Shown here piece after piece: positions 27,455 to 36,306 of a DNA stretch of 64,000 nucleotides. Origin of the DNA: an uncultured Azospirillum sp. Its GTDB lineage: Bacteria; Pseudomonadota; Alphaproteobacteria; RF32; CAG-239. Each line of letters opens with the position of its first letter. Positions within the stretch are counted from its first letter, which is position 1. The position numbers and the translations under genes were made by a program. The stretch spans positions 23,665-87,664 of the forward strand of contig UQCS01000003.1 in the NCBI GenBank assembly GCA_900539605.1, read 5' to 3'. The notes under the pieces were generated by a model. That model was not told the origin of the DNA, made no database searches, and saw only the letters and a list, made by a program, of their open reading frames with translations.

Positions 27455-27665
27455 AATGTCAACTCACCGGATTGCCAGGTTAAACGTAACAGAAAAGGTT
27501 CTCTTTGTTGCTACACCAAATTTGCTTAAAATTCAAGCGATTTATACAGGTTATACCGTTCCCCAAAAAACGAAATACGGTTACGACTGTATTCATGAGC
27601 ACCCAGATACAAATAGCGGGTTACAAAACTCAAGAATGCCGCACCTTACGCTATTTTCCCGTCTC

Positions 27666-28577
27666 TCAAACGTTATAAATCAATCCCCAGTCCTGATAAC
27701 GGGCCGGATCTTCGCTCCAGTTTTCGCGCACTTTGATAAACAAAAAGAGATGAATTCGTTCTTCAAGCAGTTCTTCCAACTCCAACCGGGCCGTTTGTCC
27801 GATCTTTTTGATCATTTCGCCACCGCGACCGACAATAATTTTCTTTTGCCCTTCGCGTTCAACAAAAATCGTCATTTCGGCGCGGATCGAATTGTCAGAA
27901 CGCCGTTCCCACAGTTCAGGTTCGACAGTGAGCGAATAAGGAAGTTCTTCCTGTAGATACAAAAAGAGTTTTTCCCGCACAATTTCCGCCGCCAGCAGAC
28001 GAAGCGGCAAATCCGACATATGCTCTTCGGGATAGTACCAGGGCGATTCCGGCAGATGGTCGGCCAGATAACGATAGAAGTCATCGATATGTTCGCCTGT
28101 GGCCGCCGAAACCATAAACGTTTCGCTGAAATTGCCATAAGCATTCAACTCGGCAGCCAACGGCAACAACTTTTCTTTGGCAATCAGATCAATCTTATTC
28201 AGCAGCAAAACCGCGGTACGGTTTTGTTGATTCAGCTCGTCTATAATCGCGCGGGTCTCGTTATCAAAACCGCGTTTGGCATCTACGACCAACACGAGGA
28301 TATCTCCGTCTGCGGCACCACTCCAGGCTGACGCAACCATTGAGCGGTCAAAACGGCGTTTCGGCTTGAAGATCCCCGGCGTATCAAGGAAAATAATCTG
28401 CGTATTGTCATAAATGCCGATTCCCTTGACCAAAGTCCGGGTGGTTTGTGCCTTAGGAGACACAATTGACACTTTCGAACCGACAAAATTGTTGGTAACG
28501 GTCGATTTTCCGGCATTCGGTGCCCCGATCAGACTGACAAATCCGCAACGGCTCGGCCGATCGTTATTTGTTTCCAT
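27666..28577 (-). CDS. era: GTPase Era
   Basis: A GTP-binding protein that binds the 3' end of 16S rRNA during maturation of the small ribosomal subunit. G1 is GAPNAGKST, G3 DTPG in FLDTPGIF, G4 NKID and G5 in the SAATGEH region; the C-terminal KH domain has GRGGEMIKKIG. ATG 28577 gives 303 residues, the usual size, and overlaps the end of rnc by 14 bases; the longer frame to 28664 would duplicate rnc sequence. In many alphaproteobacteria recO follows; here the glycan operon follows instead. Confidence 0.95.
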   Translation of the reverse strand: METNNDRPSRCGFVSLIGAPNAGKSTVTNNFVGSKVSIVSPKAQTTRTLVKGIGIYDNTQIIFLDTPGIFKPKRRFDRSMVASAWSGAADGDILVLVVDAKRGFDNETRAIIDELNQQNRTAVLLLNKIDLIAKEKLLPLAAELNAYGNFSETFMVSAATGEHIDDFYRYLADHLPESPWYYPEEHMSDLPLRLLAAEIVREKLFLYLQEELPYSLTVEPELWERRSDNSIRAEMTIFVEREGQKKIIVGRGGEMIKKIGQTARLELEELLEERIHLFLFIKVRENWSEDPARYQDWGLIYNV

Positions 28578-29229
28578 GTTCCACTCCCAGCAATGCCAGC
28601 ATCTTCTCTGCCGCGTTTTGTTCCGCCATTTTTTTGTTCCGACCGCTGCCTGATTGCGGTTCAATGCCGTCTATTTCAACCTGCATATGAAAAACCGGAT
28701 TATGTTCAACCCCTTCGCGGCCGACTTCCACATATCGCGGTGCAGACAGCCCTTTTTCATGAGCCGCTTCCTGAAGTTGCGTCTTGGCATCTTTGGGCGG
28801 TCGGGTATGCGTATCCACCAACGATCGCCAGTGCTGCTGCACAAAATGAATTGCCGTTTCACAACCGCCGTCCAGATACAGGGCACCGATCACGGCCTCA
28901 CAAACGTCACACAACACGTTGTCATTGTGGCGTACGTCAATGCTTTCCGCCATAATATAACGATCCAGCCCCAGCTTAAGCGCCATTTCGGCTACGGTTT
29001 CTTTGCAAACCAGTGCCATAAAACGCTGCGAAAGGTTTCCTTCCGGCTCGTCCGGAAAAACCTTATAAACCATCTCCGCAACCGAAACGCCAAGCACGCG
29101 GTCTCCCAAAAACTCCAAACGTTCGTAATTTTCTGACAATTTTCCGGTTTTGCTGGTATGTGTCAATGCCTGATGCAGCAAATGCGGATTTTTGAAATTG
29201 TAGTGCAGACTTGCTTCCAACTCTCTCAT
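28564..29229 (-). CDS. rnc: Ribonuclease III
   Basis: A double-strand-specific endoribonuclease for rRNA and mRNA processing. The catalytic domain carries ERLEFLGDRVLG near residue 33 and the CDVCEAVIGALYLDGG segment with the catalytic Glu near residue 108; a double-stranded RNA-binding domain fills the last 70 residues (KTQLQEAAHEKG onward, ending with AEQNAAEKML). ATG 29229 has GGAG seven bases upstream; the GTG at 29253 is a weaker alternative. Length 221. It lies between lepB and era, as in most alphaproteobacteria. Confidence 0.95.
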   Translation of the reverse strand: MRELEASLHYNFKNPHLLHQALTHTSKTGKLSENYERLEFLGDRVLGVSVAEMVYKVFPDEPEGNLSQRFMALVCKETVAEMALKLGLDRYIMAESIDVRHNDNVLCDVCEAVIGALYLDGGCETAIHFVQQHWRSLVDTHTRPPKDAKTQLQEAAHEKGLSAPRYVEVGREGVEHNPVFHMQVEIDGIEPQSGSGRNKKMAEQNAAEKMLALLGVEHGNK

Positions 29230-29256
29230 TTTTTTCTCCGGCCGTTTGGGCACAAA

Positions 29257-29988
29257 TTAATTGATTTTGCTAAACAGGCGACGCCATCTGATCTTTTTGG
29301 CCCAGGTCCAGGGCTTATACCAGGCGCCTTCGTTAGGATCATAAGAAAAGAAAAGAAAGCGTGCTTTGCCGACCAGATTTTCCACCGGAACAAAACCGAC
29401 GTTTACCCGGCTGTCATCCGAACGGTCACGGTTATCGCCCATCACAAAGAAATTACCGTCCGGTACCGTCACTTCGGGAAAATTGTCTTCGCGCTCGCTG
29501 TCAGAAATCTCTAAAATAGTATGTTTTACGCCGTTGGGCAGCGTTTCTTCATATTGATGATATCGTTCGGCATGCCCGAAAGGATTGCGCAAAACAAAAT
29601 TTTCGCCTTCCACCCGTTCCAGCATTTTACCGTTTACATACAACCGGCCATCCTCCAGTTTGATTTTATCTCCCGGCAAGCCGATAATTCTTTTAATAAA
29701 ATCGGTACGGTTGTCTTTCGGAAACTTAAACACCACTACATCTCCCTGCCGCGGTTCTTCACTCCAAATCCGCCCTTCAAACAACGGCAGACTGAAAGGA
29801 AAGGAATGTTTGGAATAACCGTAGGTGTATTTGGAAACAAACAAAAAATCGCCCACATACAAATTGGGATACATAGACCCCGACGGTATTTTGAACGGCT
29901 CAAACAAAAAACTGCGGATTAAAATAGCAATAACAATTGCATAAATAATCGTCTTAATCGTTTCCGACATATTTTCTTCTTTTTCCAT
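29257..29988 (-). CDS. lepB: Signal peptidase I
   Basis: An inner-membrane serine protease that removes signal peptides from exported proteins. One N-terminal membrane helix (TIIYAIVIAILIRSFLF) is followed by the catalytic serine in IPSGSMYPNL and the general-base lysine in FIKRIIGLPGD; the VMGDNRDRSDDSR box is complete. ATG 29988 is preferred because AGAGGAATT stands directly before it; longer starts at 30018 or 30048 lack a ribosome site. Length 243. It is part of the acpS-lepB-rnc-era string. Confidence 0.95.
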   Translation of the reverse strand: MEKEENMSETIKTIIYAIVIAILIRSFLFEPFKIPSGSMYPNLYVGDFLFVSKYTYGYSKHSFPFSLPLFEGRIWSEEPRQGDVVVFKFPKDNRTDFIKRIIGLPGDKIKLEDGRLYVNGKMLERVEGENFVLRNPFGHAERYHQYEETLPNGVKHTILEISDSEREDNFPEVTVPDGNFFVMGDNRDRSDDSRVNVGFVPVENLVGKARFLFFSYDPNEGAWYKPWTWAKKIRWRRLFSKIN

Positions 29989-30051
29989 AATTCCTCTTTC
30001 TCCTGCGTTTTTTGACATACTAATCTTTATTTTTATTTTATCAACCAAAAG

Positions 30052-30447
30052 CTAACAACTTTCAATCACCACCACGGCCTGAGCCAGCGGATAATCGTCG
30101 CTGAGACTCACCCACAAACGGGATGCAGGAATAATTTTTTTCAAAATTTCTTCAGCCTTCCCCGAAATATGAAACATCGGCCGCCCGCTTGCATGATGAA
30201 CTATTTCGATCTCCGACCACGCTACGCCGTGAGCAAAACCGGTTCCCATCGCCTTTACAAATCCTTCTTTGGCGGCAAAGCGTTTGGCCAGCGATGCAGC
30301 AAAGCGCTGCGGCCGGTCGCGCAAAAGCTCAAGCTCCTGCTGCTCCTGCTTGCCGAAACACCGTTGCAAAAAACGTTCGCCGAACTTTGCATATGCCTGT
30401 TCAATCCGTTCAATATTACAAATGTCGCTGCCCAACCCGATAATCAT
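30052..30447 (-). CDS. acpS: Holo-[acyl-carrier-protein] synthase
   Basis: Transfers phosphopantetheine from CoA to acyl carrier protein. The two family motifs are clear: GLGSDICNIERIEQ at the N-terminus (metal-binding Asp) and AAKEGFVKAMGTGF near residue 60. ATG 30447 gives 131 residues; it begins 1 base after the stop of the upstream DUF2062 gene, with AAGGTG as likely ribosome site. The longer frame to 30519 merely overlaps the neighbour. It acts in the cytoplasm for fatty-acid and lipid A synthesis. Confidence 0.94.
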   Translation of the reverse strand: MIIGLGSDICNIERIEQAYAKFGERFLQRCFGKQEQQELELLRDRPQRFAASLAKRFAAKEGFVKAMGTGFAHGVAWSEIEIVHHASGRPMFHISGKAEEILKKIIPASRLWVSLSDDYPLAQAVVVIESC

Positions 30448-30448
30448 T

Positions 30449-31015
30449 CTACACCTTATTGATACTTTTTTTATTGCGCTTGGCCCGGTTAATTCCCTCC
30501 AGCGCTTTCTTAAACACATAATAGGTTACAATCCAGGCAACAATATAATAGGGAACGCATCCGATCATCATCGGAAAAATGATCGGCCACACGTCACCGG
30601 CAAACGCCGAAAAATCAAAAGTCATCAAGGCGTGCATAGCTTTTTCAAAAATACTTACGAATTCAACTTTTCCGGTTTCGTGCTCGCCCAAAAACCACCG
30701 GCCAGTATAGAGCGTCGCAACCCAGATAAACGGAAATGTCCACGGATTACCCGCCGCCGTTCCCAGTGCGCTGGCCAAAATATTGCCGCGTACGATCCAG
30801 GCAGTAATCGCCGCCAGAACAAAATGAAAACCGACAAACGGCGTAAAAGAAATCGCAACACCGCAGGCAACCCCGGCAGCAATAGAACGCGGCGTTCCGC
30901 CCAACCGGCTGAGTTTTGCCACGATATATTGTCCATAGCGTCTCCAGCCCAACTTCGGCCAAAACCAGCCCTTCAGTTTTTGTTTCCAATTTAACGGTTT
31001 TTTGCGACTAAACAA
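30449..31015 (-). CDS. DUF2062 domain membrane protein
   Basis: A 188-residue protein with a basic N-terminus and four hydrophobic segments. The GTPRSIAAGVACGVAISFTPFVGFH stretch (with T-P-F-x-G-x-H) and GNPWTFPFIW are the conserved parts of DUF2062. The function of the family is not known; members are often found near lipid or envelope genes. Here it occupies the place between rsh and acpS where pdxJ is often found in relatives. It is co-directional, with 16 bases to rsh. Confidence 0.85.
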   Translation of the reverse strand: MFSRKKPLNWKQKLKGWFWPKLGWRRYGQYIVAKLSRLGGTPRSIAAGVACGVAISFTPFVGFHFVLAAITAWIVRGNILASALGTAAGNPWTFPFIWVATLYTGRWFLGEHETGKVEFVSIFEKAMHALMTFDFSAFAGDVWPIIFPMMIGCVPYYIVAWIVTYYVFKKALEGINRAKRNKKSINKV

Positions 31016-31031
31016 ACTTTATCTCCTTCTG

Positions 31032-33170
31032 TCAGGCCGACCTTGCCACATAACTTACAACTTTTGACGATTTCAAATCTGCAATCACCGAATTCAGATG
31101 ATCCAGATTTTTAATTTCCACATCGACAATAATTTCAAAGTAACTGACGGTACGATAAACAATGTTCAGGTTGGAAATGTTGGCATTATTACGCGCCATC
31201 AGGTTGGAGATTTCACCCAAACTCCCCGGTTCGTTGCTCAAAATCAGTTTCAGGCGTCCGGTATGAGTCTGGTTTTCGGCTCCCTCGCCCCAGGCAATGT
31301 CAAGCCAGCGTTCCGGTTCATTGGCAAAACGCTCCAGCGATTTGCAATTGACCGTATGCACGGCTACACCTTTACCGGTGGTTACAATTCCGACAATCCG
31401 GTCACCGGGCAGCGGATGACAGCAACCGGCAAAATGCATTGCCATTCCCGGAATCAGACCTTCAATCTTCAGCGGTTCGGTGTTTTTCTTTTTGATTTTC
31501 TGAAAACTCGGAACTTTGATCGCTTTGACCACCTTTTCTAGCTTGGACTGCTTATAAGCCGGATAAACCGCTTTCATTACGTCCCAGCCGCTGACCAGCC
31601 CTTCACCGACCTTGGCATAGATGTCATTGACCGATTCCGCCTCAAAATTCGGCATAACCGCCGTTAAACTTTTTTCCGAAAACTCCAGCCCCTCGTTCTT
31701 AAACATTTTTTCCAGAATTTCCTGACCCAGCACAATAAACTGGTCACGTTTGGAAGAACGCACATAACGACGAATCGCCGCTTTGGCCTTTCCGGTAACC
31801 ACAAAACGTTCCCATTCCGTGGACGGATGCTGCGCTTTTGAAGTGAGAATCTCCACCTGATCACCGTTTTGCAAAACCGTCCGCAACGGTTTGATCTCAC
31901 CGTTGATCTTGGCACCGACGCAGGTATCGCCGACCGAAGAGTGGACCGCATAAGCAAAATCCACCGGAGTCGAATTAATCGGCAACCCGATCAAATCGCC
32001 TTTCGGAGTAAAACAAAACACCTGATCGTTATACATTTCGAGCTTGGTATTTTCCAAAAATTCTTCCGGATTGGAGGCGCGTTCCAAAATCTCCAGCAGC
32101 TCTCTGATCCAGCGGAAGTTTTTGCCTTCTGCCTTTTGGCCCTGTTTGTAAGCCCAGTGGGCGGCAATTCCCTTTTCGGCAATCTCATGCATTTCATAAG
32201 TGCGGATCTGAACTTCAATGCGGGTGTTGGCCGGTCCGATTACACCGGTATGAATCGATTGATAGCCGTTTGGTTTGGGGGTCGAAATATAGTCCTTAAA
32301 GCGCCGCGGCACCATATGATATTTGCTGTGAATGATTCCCAGTGCCTGATAACAGGTGGCAATATCGTCAACGCAAATGCGAAAAGCCATGATGTCGGAC
32401 AGCTGTTCAAACGAGGCATTTTTCTGCTGCATTTTACGCCAAATCGAATATGGTGTTTTTTCGCGACCGGTCACCTGACAAACAACACCGTTTTCGGCCA
32501 TGTCTTTTTTGAGGCTTTCAATAATTTTCGGCACCAGATTGCTGCCCTGCTCACGCAGAAAATTCAAACGGGCGATAATCGAATCATGAGCTTCTTTGTA
32601 AAGTTCGCAAAACGCCAGCTCTTCCAACTCGCTTTTAACTTCCTGCATGCCGATACGTTCGGCCAGCGGCGCATAGATATCCAGCGTTTCGCGGGCAATC
32701 CGGGTTCTTTTTTCCGGCGCCAGAAAATGCAGTGTGCGCATATTATGCAACCGGTCGGCCAGCTTTATGAGCAATACCCGGATATCTTCCGACATTGCCA
32801 GCAGCAATTTACGAAAATTCTCCGCCTGTTTGGTATAGGTCGATTTTTGCTCAATCATCGCCAACTTGGTCAGACCGTCCACCAGCGAGGCAACCTGATC
32901 GCCAAACAACTGGCGCACTTCTTCAACCGTGGTATCGGTGTCTTCGACCGTGTCATGCAGCAACCCCGCAATAACAGAGGAACAATCCAACTTAAACTTG
33001 GTCAGAATACCGGCCACTTCGACCGGATGGGAATAATACGGGTCGCCGGATGCCCGAAGCTGCGCCCCGTGTTTTTTCATTGCAAAAACATAAGCACGGT
33101 TCAGCGCGTCTTCATCGGCATCCGGATCATAAGATTTCACCAAATCGACTAATTCATATTGTCTTAACAT
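31032..33170 (-). CDS. rsh: Bifunctional (p)ppGpp synthetase/hydrolase (Rsh)
   Basis: A RelA/SpoT homolog that makes and degrades the stringent-response alarmone. The 712-residue protein has the HD hydrolase domain (HPVEVAGIL and HDTVEDTDTT near residue 70), the synthetase domain (DYISTPKPNGYQSIHT and EVQIRTYEMHEIAE, about 230-345), TGS (VFCFTPKGDLIGLP, about 385-445) and a C-terminal ACT domain (SNEPGSLGEISNLMA). HDxxED and EVQIRT are both intact, so both activities are predicted. It lies 24 bases after rpoZ, a pairing conserved in alphaproteobacteria and sensible because omega contributes to ppGpp binding by RNA polymerase. Confidence 0.95.
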   Translation of the reverse strand: MLRQYELVDLVKSYDPDADEDALNRAYVFAMKKHGAQLRASGDPYYSHPVEVAGILTKFKLDCSSVIAGLLHDTVEDTDTTVEEVRQLFGDQVASLVDGLTKLAMIEQKSTYTKQAENFRKLLLAMSEDIRVLLIKLADRLHNMRTLHFLAPEKRTRIARETLDIYAPLAERIGMQEVKSELEELAFCELYKEAHDSIIARLNFLREQGSNLVPKIIESLKKDMAENGVVCQVTGREKTPYSIWRKMQQKNASFEQLSDIMAFRICVDDIATCYQALGIIHSKYHMVPRRFKDYISTPKPNGYQSIHTGVIGPANTRIEVQIRTYEMHEIAEKGIAAHWAYKQGQKAEGKNFRWIRELLEILERASNPEEFLENTKLEMYNDQVFCFTPKGDLIGLPINSTPVDFAYAVHSSVGDTCVGAKINGEIKPLRTVLQNGDQVEILTSKAQHPSTEWERFVVTGKAKAAIRRYVRSSKRDQFIVLGQEILEKMFKNEGLEFSEKSLTAVMPNFEAESVNDIYAKVGEGLVSGWDVMKAVYPAYKQSKLEKVVKAIKVPSFQKIKKKNTEPLKIEGLIPGMAMHFAGCCHPLPGDRIVGIVTTGKGVAVHTVNCKSLERFANEPERWLDIAWGEGAENQTHTGRLKLILSNEPGSLGEISNLMARNNANISNLNIVYRTVSYFEIIVDVEIKNLDHLNSVIADLKSSKVVSYVARSA

Positions 33171-33194
33171 CGGCCCGTATATTCCAACTCGTGA

Positions 33195-33692
33195 CTATTC
33201 GTCAAATTCATCCAAATTGTCATCACCGATTTCGGCGGCATCGTCAAAACCGAGATCTTCGTCTTCACCGTCCAGATCAACGTCCAGATCGGCATCAACG
33301 GCATCGTCGCTGTCCAGATCCAAATTATCGTCATCCACGCCGTGAACCTGCATTGCATCAGACATCTCATTGTCCAGCAACAGTCCCGAGAACTGTTCGT
33401 CCAGTTCGGAAAGTTCTTTTTCCGCCGCCAGAATTTCCATTTCTTCTTCTTCCGGTTCTTCAACTTCAACATATTTCTGCAGTCCCATCACCAAAGATTT
33501 TTGCAAATCTTCGATATTGACCTTTTCTTCGGCGATTTCACGCAGAGCGATCACTGGGTTTTTGTCATTATCGCGCGAAACCGTGATCGGCGAGCCGGCC
33601 GATATATCCTTGGCACGCTGGGTTGCGACCATCAGCAGTTCATAACGGTTGGGAATTTTATCAATGCAGTCTTCGACTGTTACTCTTGCCAT
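33195..33692 (-). CDS. rpoZ: RNA polymerase omega subunit with long acidic tail
   Basis: The N-terminal 60 residues are a standard omega subunit: [27 protein letters not shown], then [10 protein letters not shown]. It helps assemble RNA polymerase and contributes to a ppGpp site. Family members are usually 70-130 residues; this one is 165, and the last 90 or so are strongly acidic, including a block made almost wholly of Asp, Leu, Val and Ala. GAAGG precedes the ATG. It is the first gene of the operon running to era. Confidence 0.93.
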   Translation of the reverse strand: MARVTVEDCIDKIPNRYELLMVATQRAKDISAGSPITVSRDNDKNPVIALREIAEEKVNIEDLQKSLVMGLQKYVEVEEPEEEEMEILAAEKELSELDEQFSGLLLDNEMSDAMQVHGVDDDNLDLDSDDAVDADLDVDLDGEDEDLGFDDAAEIGDDNLDEFDE

Positions 33693-33809
33693 TTTTTTTA
33701 CCTTCGTAGTTAATTAAAACAAAATTTTGTCCGAACTATAGCCTTTTTACCGTCCCATTGCAATAAAAATCTGTTTTGCAGCATTTTAACCAGTTGTTTT
33801 AGAACAATA

Positions 33810-35051
33810 TTATTTTAAAAATATCGGTTGAAAGACGATTCGGTATTTTATCTTCTCGAAAGCATTTTTGACGGCCTGGTGGTTCTTTTTAACTTCCAGA
33901 ACGTCATTCAGCGGCGCTTTGTACATTTCCACCATGCTTTGCATTGTCACGGCCACGCTCGGCGCAATTTTTTCAGGATAAGCGCTGAGCTGGTTTTGGT
34001 AGACATTTCTCTTATATAAAAGCAGCGTCATCAGTTCCGGGGTTGACATTCTCAAAACCCGGTAGGCCTTAATCGTTTTGTCACAGGTATAGGCCCATTC
34101 TTCCATATTAAAACCTTCTCCGGCGATAATTTCACTGAATTCGTGTTCCATCCCCTGCATCCTGATTTTTTGCACCAGCCGCTGGCACGGATTGACCAGG
34201 TCCTTAATGTTAGGCAGAATCGCACCGGTTCCTTTCGAATTCTCCCACGTATCCAGCAACGCACCGGCTTCAATGATTTTGGCCTTGTTGTTGATATTCT
34301 CTCCATAATCCGCCAACGCTTCCAAGCTGCGGGCCACCGCCTGAACGTCCTTTCCGGTCAGCGGCGATGTTGCATCGGGCGAAATAGTCCGTAACCGGCT
34401 TTGCAGCGGTTCCTGCGGCGTCGCCCCCGGCGCATAATCTTCCGGCGGTACCGTCTCCATCACTTTTTTGATAAATTTGGTATCATAACGGTTGGTTTGC
34501 GGCAACCGTTGAAATTTCATTTTTTCACGGTTGACGTCATTGTCTTTCCATAATTCCGGCATCAACACAAAATACAATGCCGGCGACATAAATTCAAGAT
34601 TTTCGATGTCGGCCAGCTGAGGGGCAATACGTTTCGGAAACTGGTTTTTCGTTTCCTTGATCCCCGGAAGGTTGAGAACTTTTTCCGAAATACCCGGAAT
34701 GGTATGCAAATAGGGACCAATATACGGATAATACTCTTTCGGCGTGTTTTTGAGCTGCTCCAGCATTGTTTCCTCACCGGGCCATTTCAACCGGGTTTGG
34801 CGGGTTCCGTAACTACGGATCGTCTGAGCAAACCCCTTGTCAAATATTTTGCCAATATTCCAAAAATAATCAAATTTGCGGTCATAAACCGGTTTTGGGG
34901 CAAACATTCGCCGCAATTCCTCCAATGGCGGAATATCTTCTTTCATATCGACTTCAAACCGTGCGGCATAATCTGCCGGCGTCACCGCTTCCGCGGCCGC
35001 GCTCCCGAAAACAACGGTCGTCAGGACCAAACAGGCATATATAAATCTCAT
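33810..35051 (-). CDS. Exported protein of unknown function
   Basis: A 413-residue protein with a signal peptide (MRFIYACLVLTTVVFGSAAAEA) and an otherwise soluble, largely helical mature part, probably periplasmic. ATG 35051 is preferred: GGAAG stands before it. Two cysteines far apart (near the CQRLVQ and TCDKT segments) could form a disulfide. I recognise no family. It is monocistronic, convergent with rpoZ's upstream region and divergent from gcrA. Confidence 0.72.
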   Translation of the reverse strand: MRFIYACLVLTTVVFGSAAAEAVTPADYAARFEVDMKEDIPPLEELRRMFAPKPVYDRKFDYFWNIGKIFDKGFAQTIRSYGTRQTRLKWPGEETMLEQLKNTPKEYYPYIGPYLHTIPGISEKVLNLPGIKETKNQFPKRIAPQLADIENLEFMSPALYFVLMPELWKDNDVNREKMKFQRLPQTNRYDTKFIKKVMETVPPEDYAPGATPQEPLQSRLRTISPDATSPLTGKDVQAVARSLEALADYGENINNKAKIIEAGALLDTWENSKGTGAILPNIKDLVNPCQRLVQKIRMQGMEHEFSEIIAGEGFNMEEWAYTCDKTIKAYRVLRMSTPELMTLLLYKRNVYQNQLSAYPEKIAPSVAVTMQSMVEMYKAPLNDVLEVKKNHQAVKNAFEKIKYRIVFQPIFLK

Positions 35052-35196
35052 GGTATCTTCCGTATTTTTCAATTCTCATAAATTATACACCAATATTTCC
35101 ATTAATAAAGAACTTCTGACAAAGAAAATGCTAGACTCGTCAAAAATATTGATTTACTATTCCTTCGTACGTTAACTTTTTAAGGGAGATGCGGCT

Positions 35197-35685
35197 ATGG
35201 CCTGGACAGACAAAATGGTTGAAGACCTCAAAATCATGTGGAAACAGGGGTTGACTACCGGAGAAATCGGTAAACGTCTCGGTGTTTCCAAAAACTCCAT
35301 CGTCGGCAAAGTTCACCGGTTGCAGCTGGACGCACGCCCCTCTCCGATCCGCAAAAAAGACGAAGAAACGTCTGAAGCTACGGTTGAAAACAACACCGAA
35401 AAAACACCGGCCGCCAAACTTAAAGCAGAGCGAAAATCTTCTCGCGACGAAGGAAAGACCGACGTGGTAGCAACGCCTGCCAATACGGGCTTTCGCCCTA
35501 CTCCGACCAAAAATGCCGCTTCGAATGACGTTAAACTAACCGATCTTGACAATCACACCTGCCGTTGGCCGATCGGCGATCCCAAAGACGAAAACTTTCG
35601 TTTTTGCGGCCGCAAAGTAAGAGTCGGGCAGACTTATTGCGAAGAACACGCCGCACTGGCTTATGTAAAGCCCAACAAAAAATAA
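35197..35685 (+). CDS. gcrA: Cell cycle regulator GcrA
   Basis: An alphaproteobacterial sigma-70 cofactor that acts at promoters carrying methylated GANTC sites. The N-terminal DNA-binding helix-turn-helix is intact (MAWTDKMVEDLKIMWKQG, then TTGEIGKRLGVSKNSIVGKVHRLQL). A charged, Lys/Glu-rich linker (about 50-105) leads to the C-terminal domain with CRWPIGDP, FCGRKVRVGQTYCEEHA, a set of Cys and His residues typical of the family. GGGAG precedes the ATG. 162 residues. A terminator follows, so it is monocistronic. Confidence 0.95.
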   Translation: MAWTDKMVEDLKIMWKQGLTTGEIGKRLGVSKNSIVGKVHRLQLDARPSPIRKKDEETSEATVENNTEKTPAAKLKAERKSSRDEGKTDVVATPANTGFRPTPTKNAASNDVKLTDLDNHTCRWPIGDPKDENFRFCGRKVRVGQTYCEEHAALAYVKPNKK

Positions 35686-35701
35686 AATTGTCTGTTTTTG
35701 C

Positions 35702-35731
35702 AAGTCCTGCCGCAACGCAGGACTTTTTTTG
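35702..35731 (+). terminator. Rho-independent terminator after gcrA
   Basis: AAGTCCTGC pairs with GCAGGACTT around a 6-base loop and is followed by seven T residues. Confidence 0.88.
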
Positions 35732-35823
35732 TCTTTATGTTTTTAGTCAAAATGATTTTTGTTGACTTTAGACAAAAAACGGAGCATGATATAGATCATA
35801 AAATAACTTTTAATATAATCATT

Positions 35824-36120
35824 ATGCCTTACTTAATCGTATTCTTCTTTCTGGTCATTGCCATTGTTGCCGTGATCGTGATCGTTACCCGCTCCAGCAG
35901 TCGGAACCAGTACAGCGCCGAAGTCGACACCATTCTCGAAATGATGGGAGACCTGGCCGACAACGTTTCCAAAGACAAGCTGAAAAAACTGCAGATCCAG
36001 TTCTGTGACCAGCAAAAGCTGAGCAGAGGAAACAAAGAAGACACATCGGATTACAAAGTCGGAAAAATGAGGGCCTACAACCGGGTTCTTGACCTGCTCA
36101 GCAGGAAAGTCTCCGATTAA
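35824..36120 (+). CDS. Small single-pass membrane protein of unknown function
   Basis: A 98-residue protein with one N-terminal membrane helix (LIVFFFLVIAIVAVIVIV) and a charged, probably helical cytoplasmic part (about 25-98). ATG 35824 is the sensible start: the frame continues upstream into the gcrA terminator. The ribosome site is weak and AT-rich. No family recognised. A strong terminator follows, so it is expressed alone. Confidence 0.62.
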   Translation: MPYLIVFFFLVIAIVAVIVIVTRSSSRNQYSAEVDTILEMMGDLADNVSKDKLKKLQIQFCDQQKLSRGNKEDTSDYKVGKMRAYNRVLDLLSRKVSD

Positions 36121-36142
36121 CGGCCTGAGTTCCGCAACTTTG

Positions 36143-36172
36143 AAAAAGAGTGCCCAACGGCACTCTTTTTTT
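36143..36172 (+). terminator. Rho-independent terminator
   Basis: AAAAAGAGTGCC pairs perfectly with GGCACTCTTTTT around CAAC, ending in T residues. It closes the small membrane protein gene before lpxA. Confidence 0.9.
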
Positions 36173-36306
36173 ATGTCAGCATAAATCTGTCTTTGGCGGC
36201 AAAAGAAACTGAAATATATGGTAAACTTTTGTGTTTTTACTTTACAAGCATATCTTTGTAAGTTACCACTAATAACATTAACCATAAAACTTAAGGATCT
36301 AAACCC

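Noticed and set aside
27273..27956. A 227-codon plus-strand frame bridging the glycan operon and era
   Set aside because: It crosses the 5' end of a glycosyltransferase gene and the 3' end of era in antisense; no start signal.
29989..30048. A longer N-terminus for signal peptidase I
   Set aside because: The upstream start codons have no ribosome site, whereas ATG 29988 has AGAGGA directly before it.
31869..33152. A 427-codon open frame on the plus strand
   Set aside because: It lies antisense to rsh, whose domains are fully intact; its translation is low-complexity and arises from the codon bias of the real gene.
36260..36296. TTAA pairs before lpxA that resemble a CtrA box
   Set aside because: The spacing is nine bases instead of the seven of the CtrA consensus; similar TTAA pairs before gcrA are spaced four bases.
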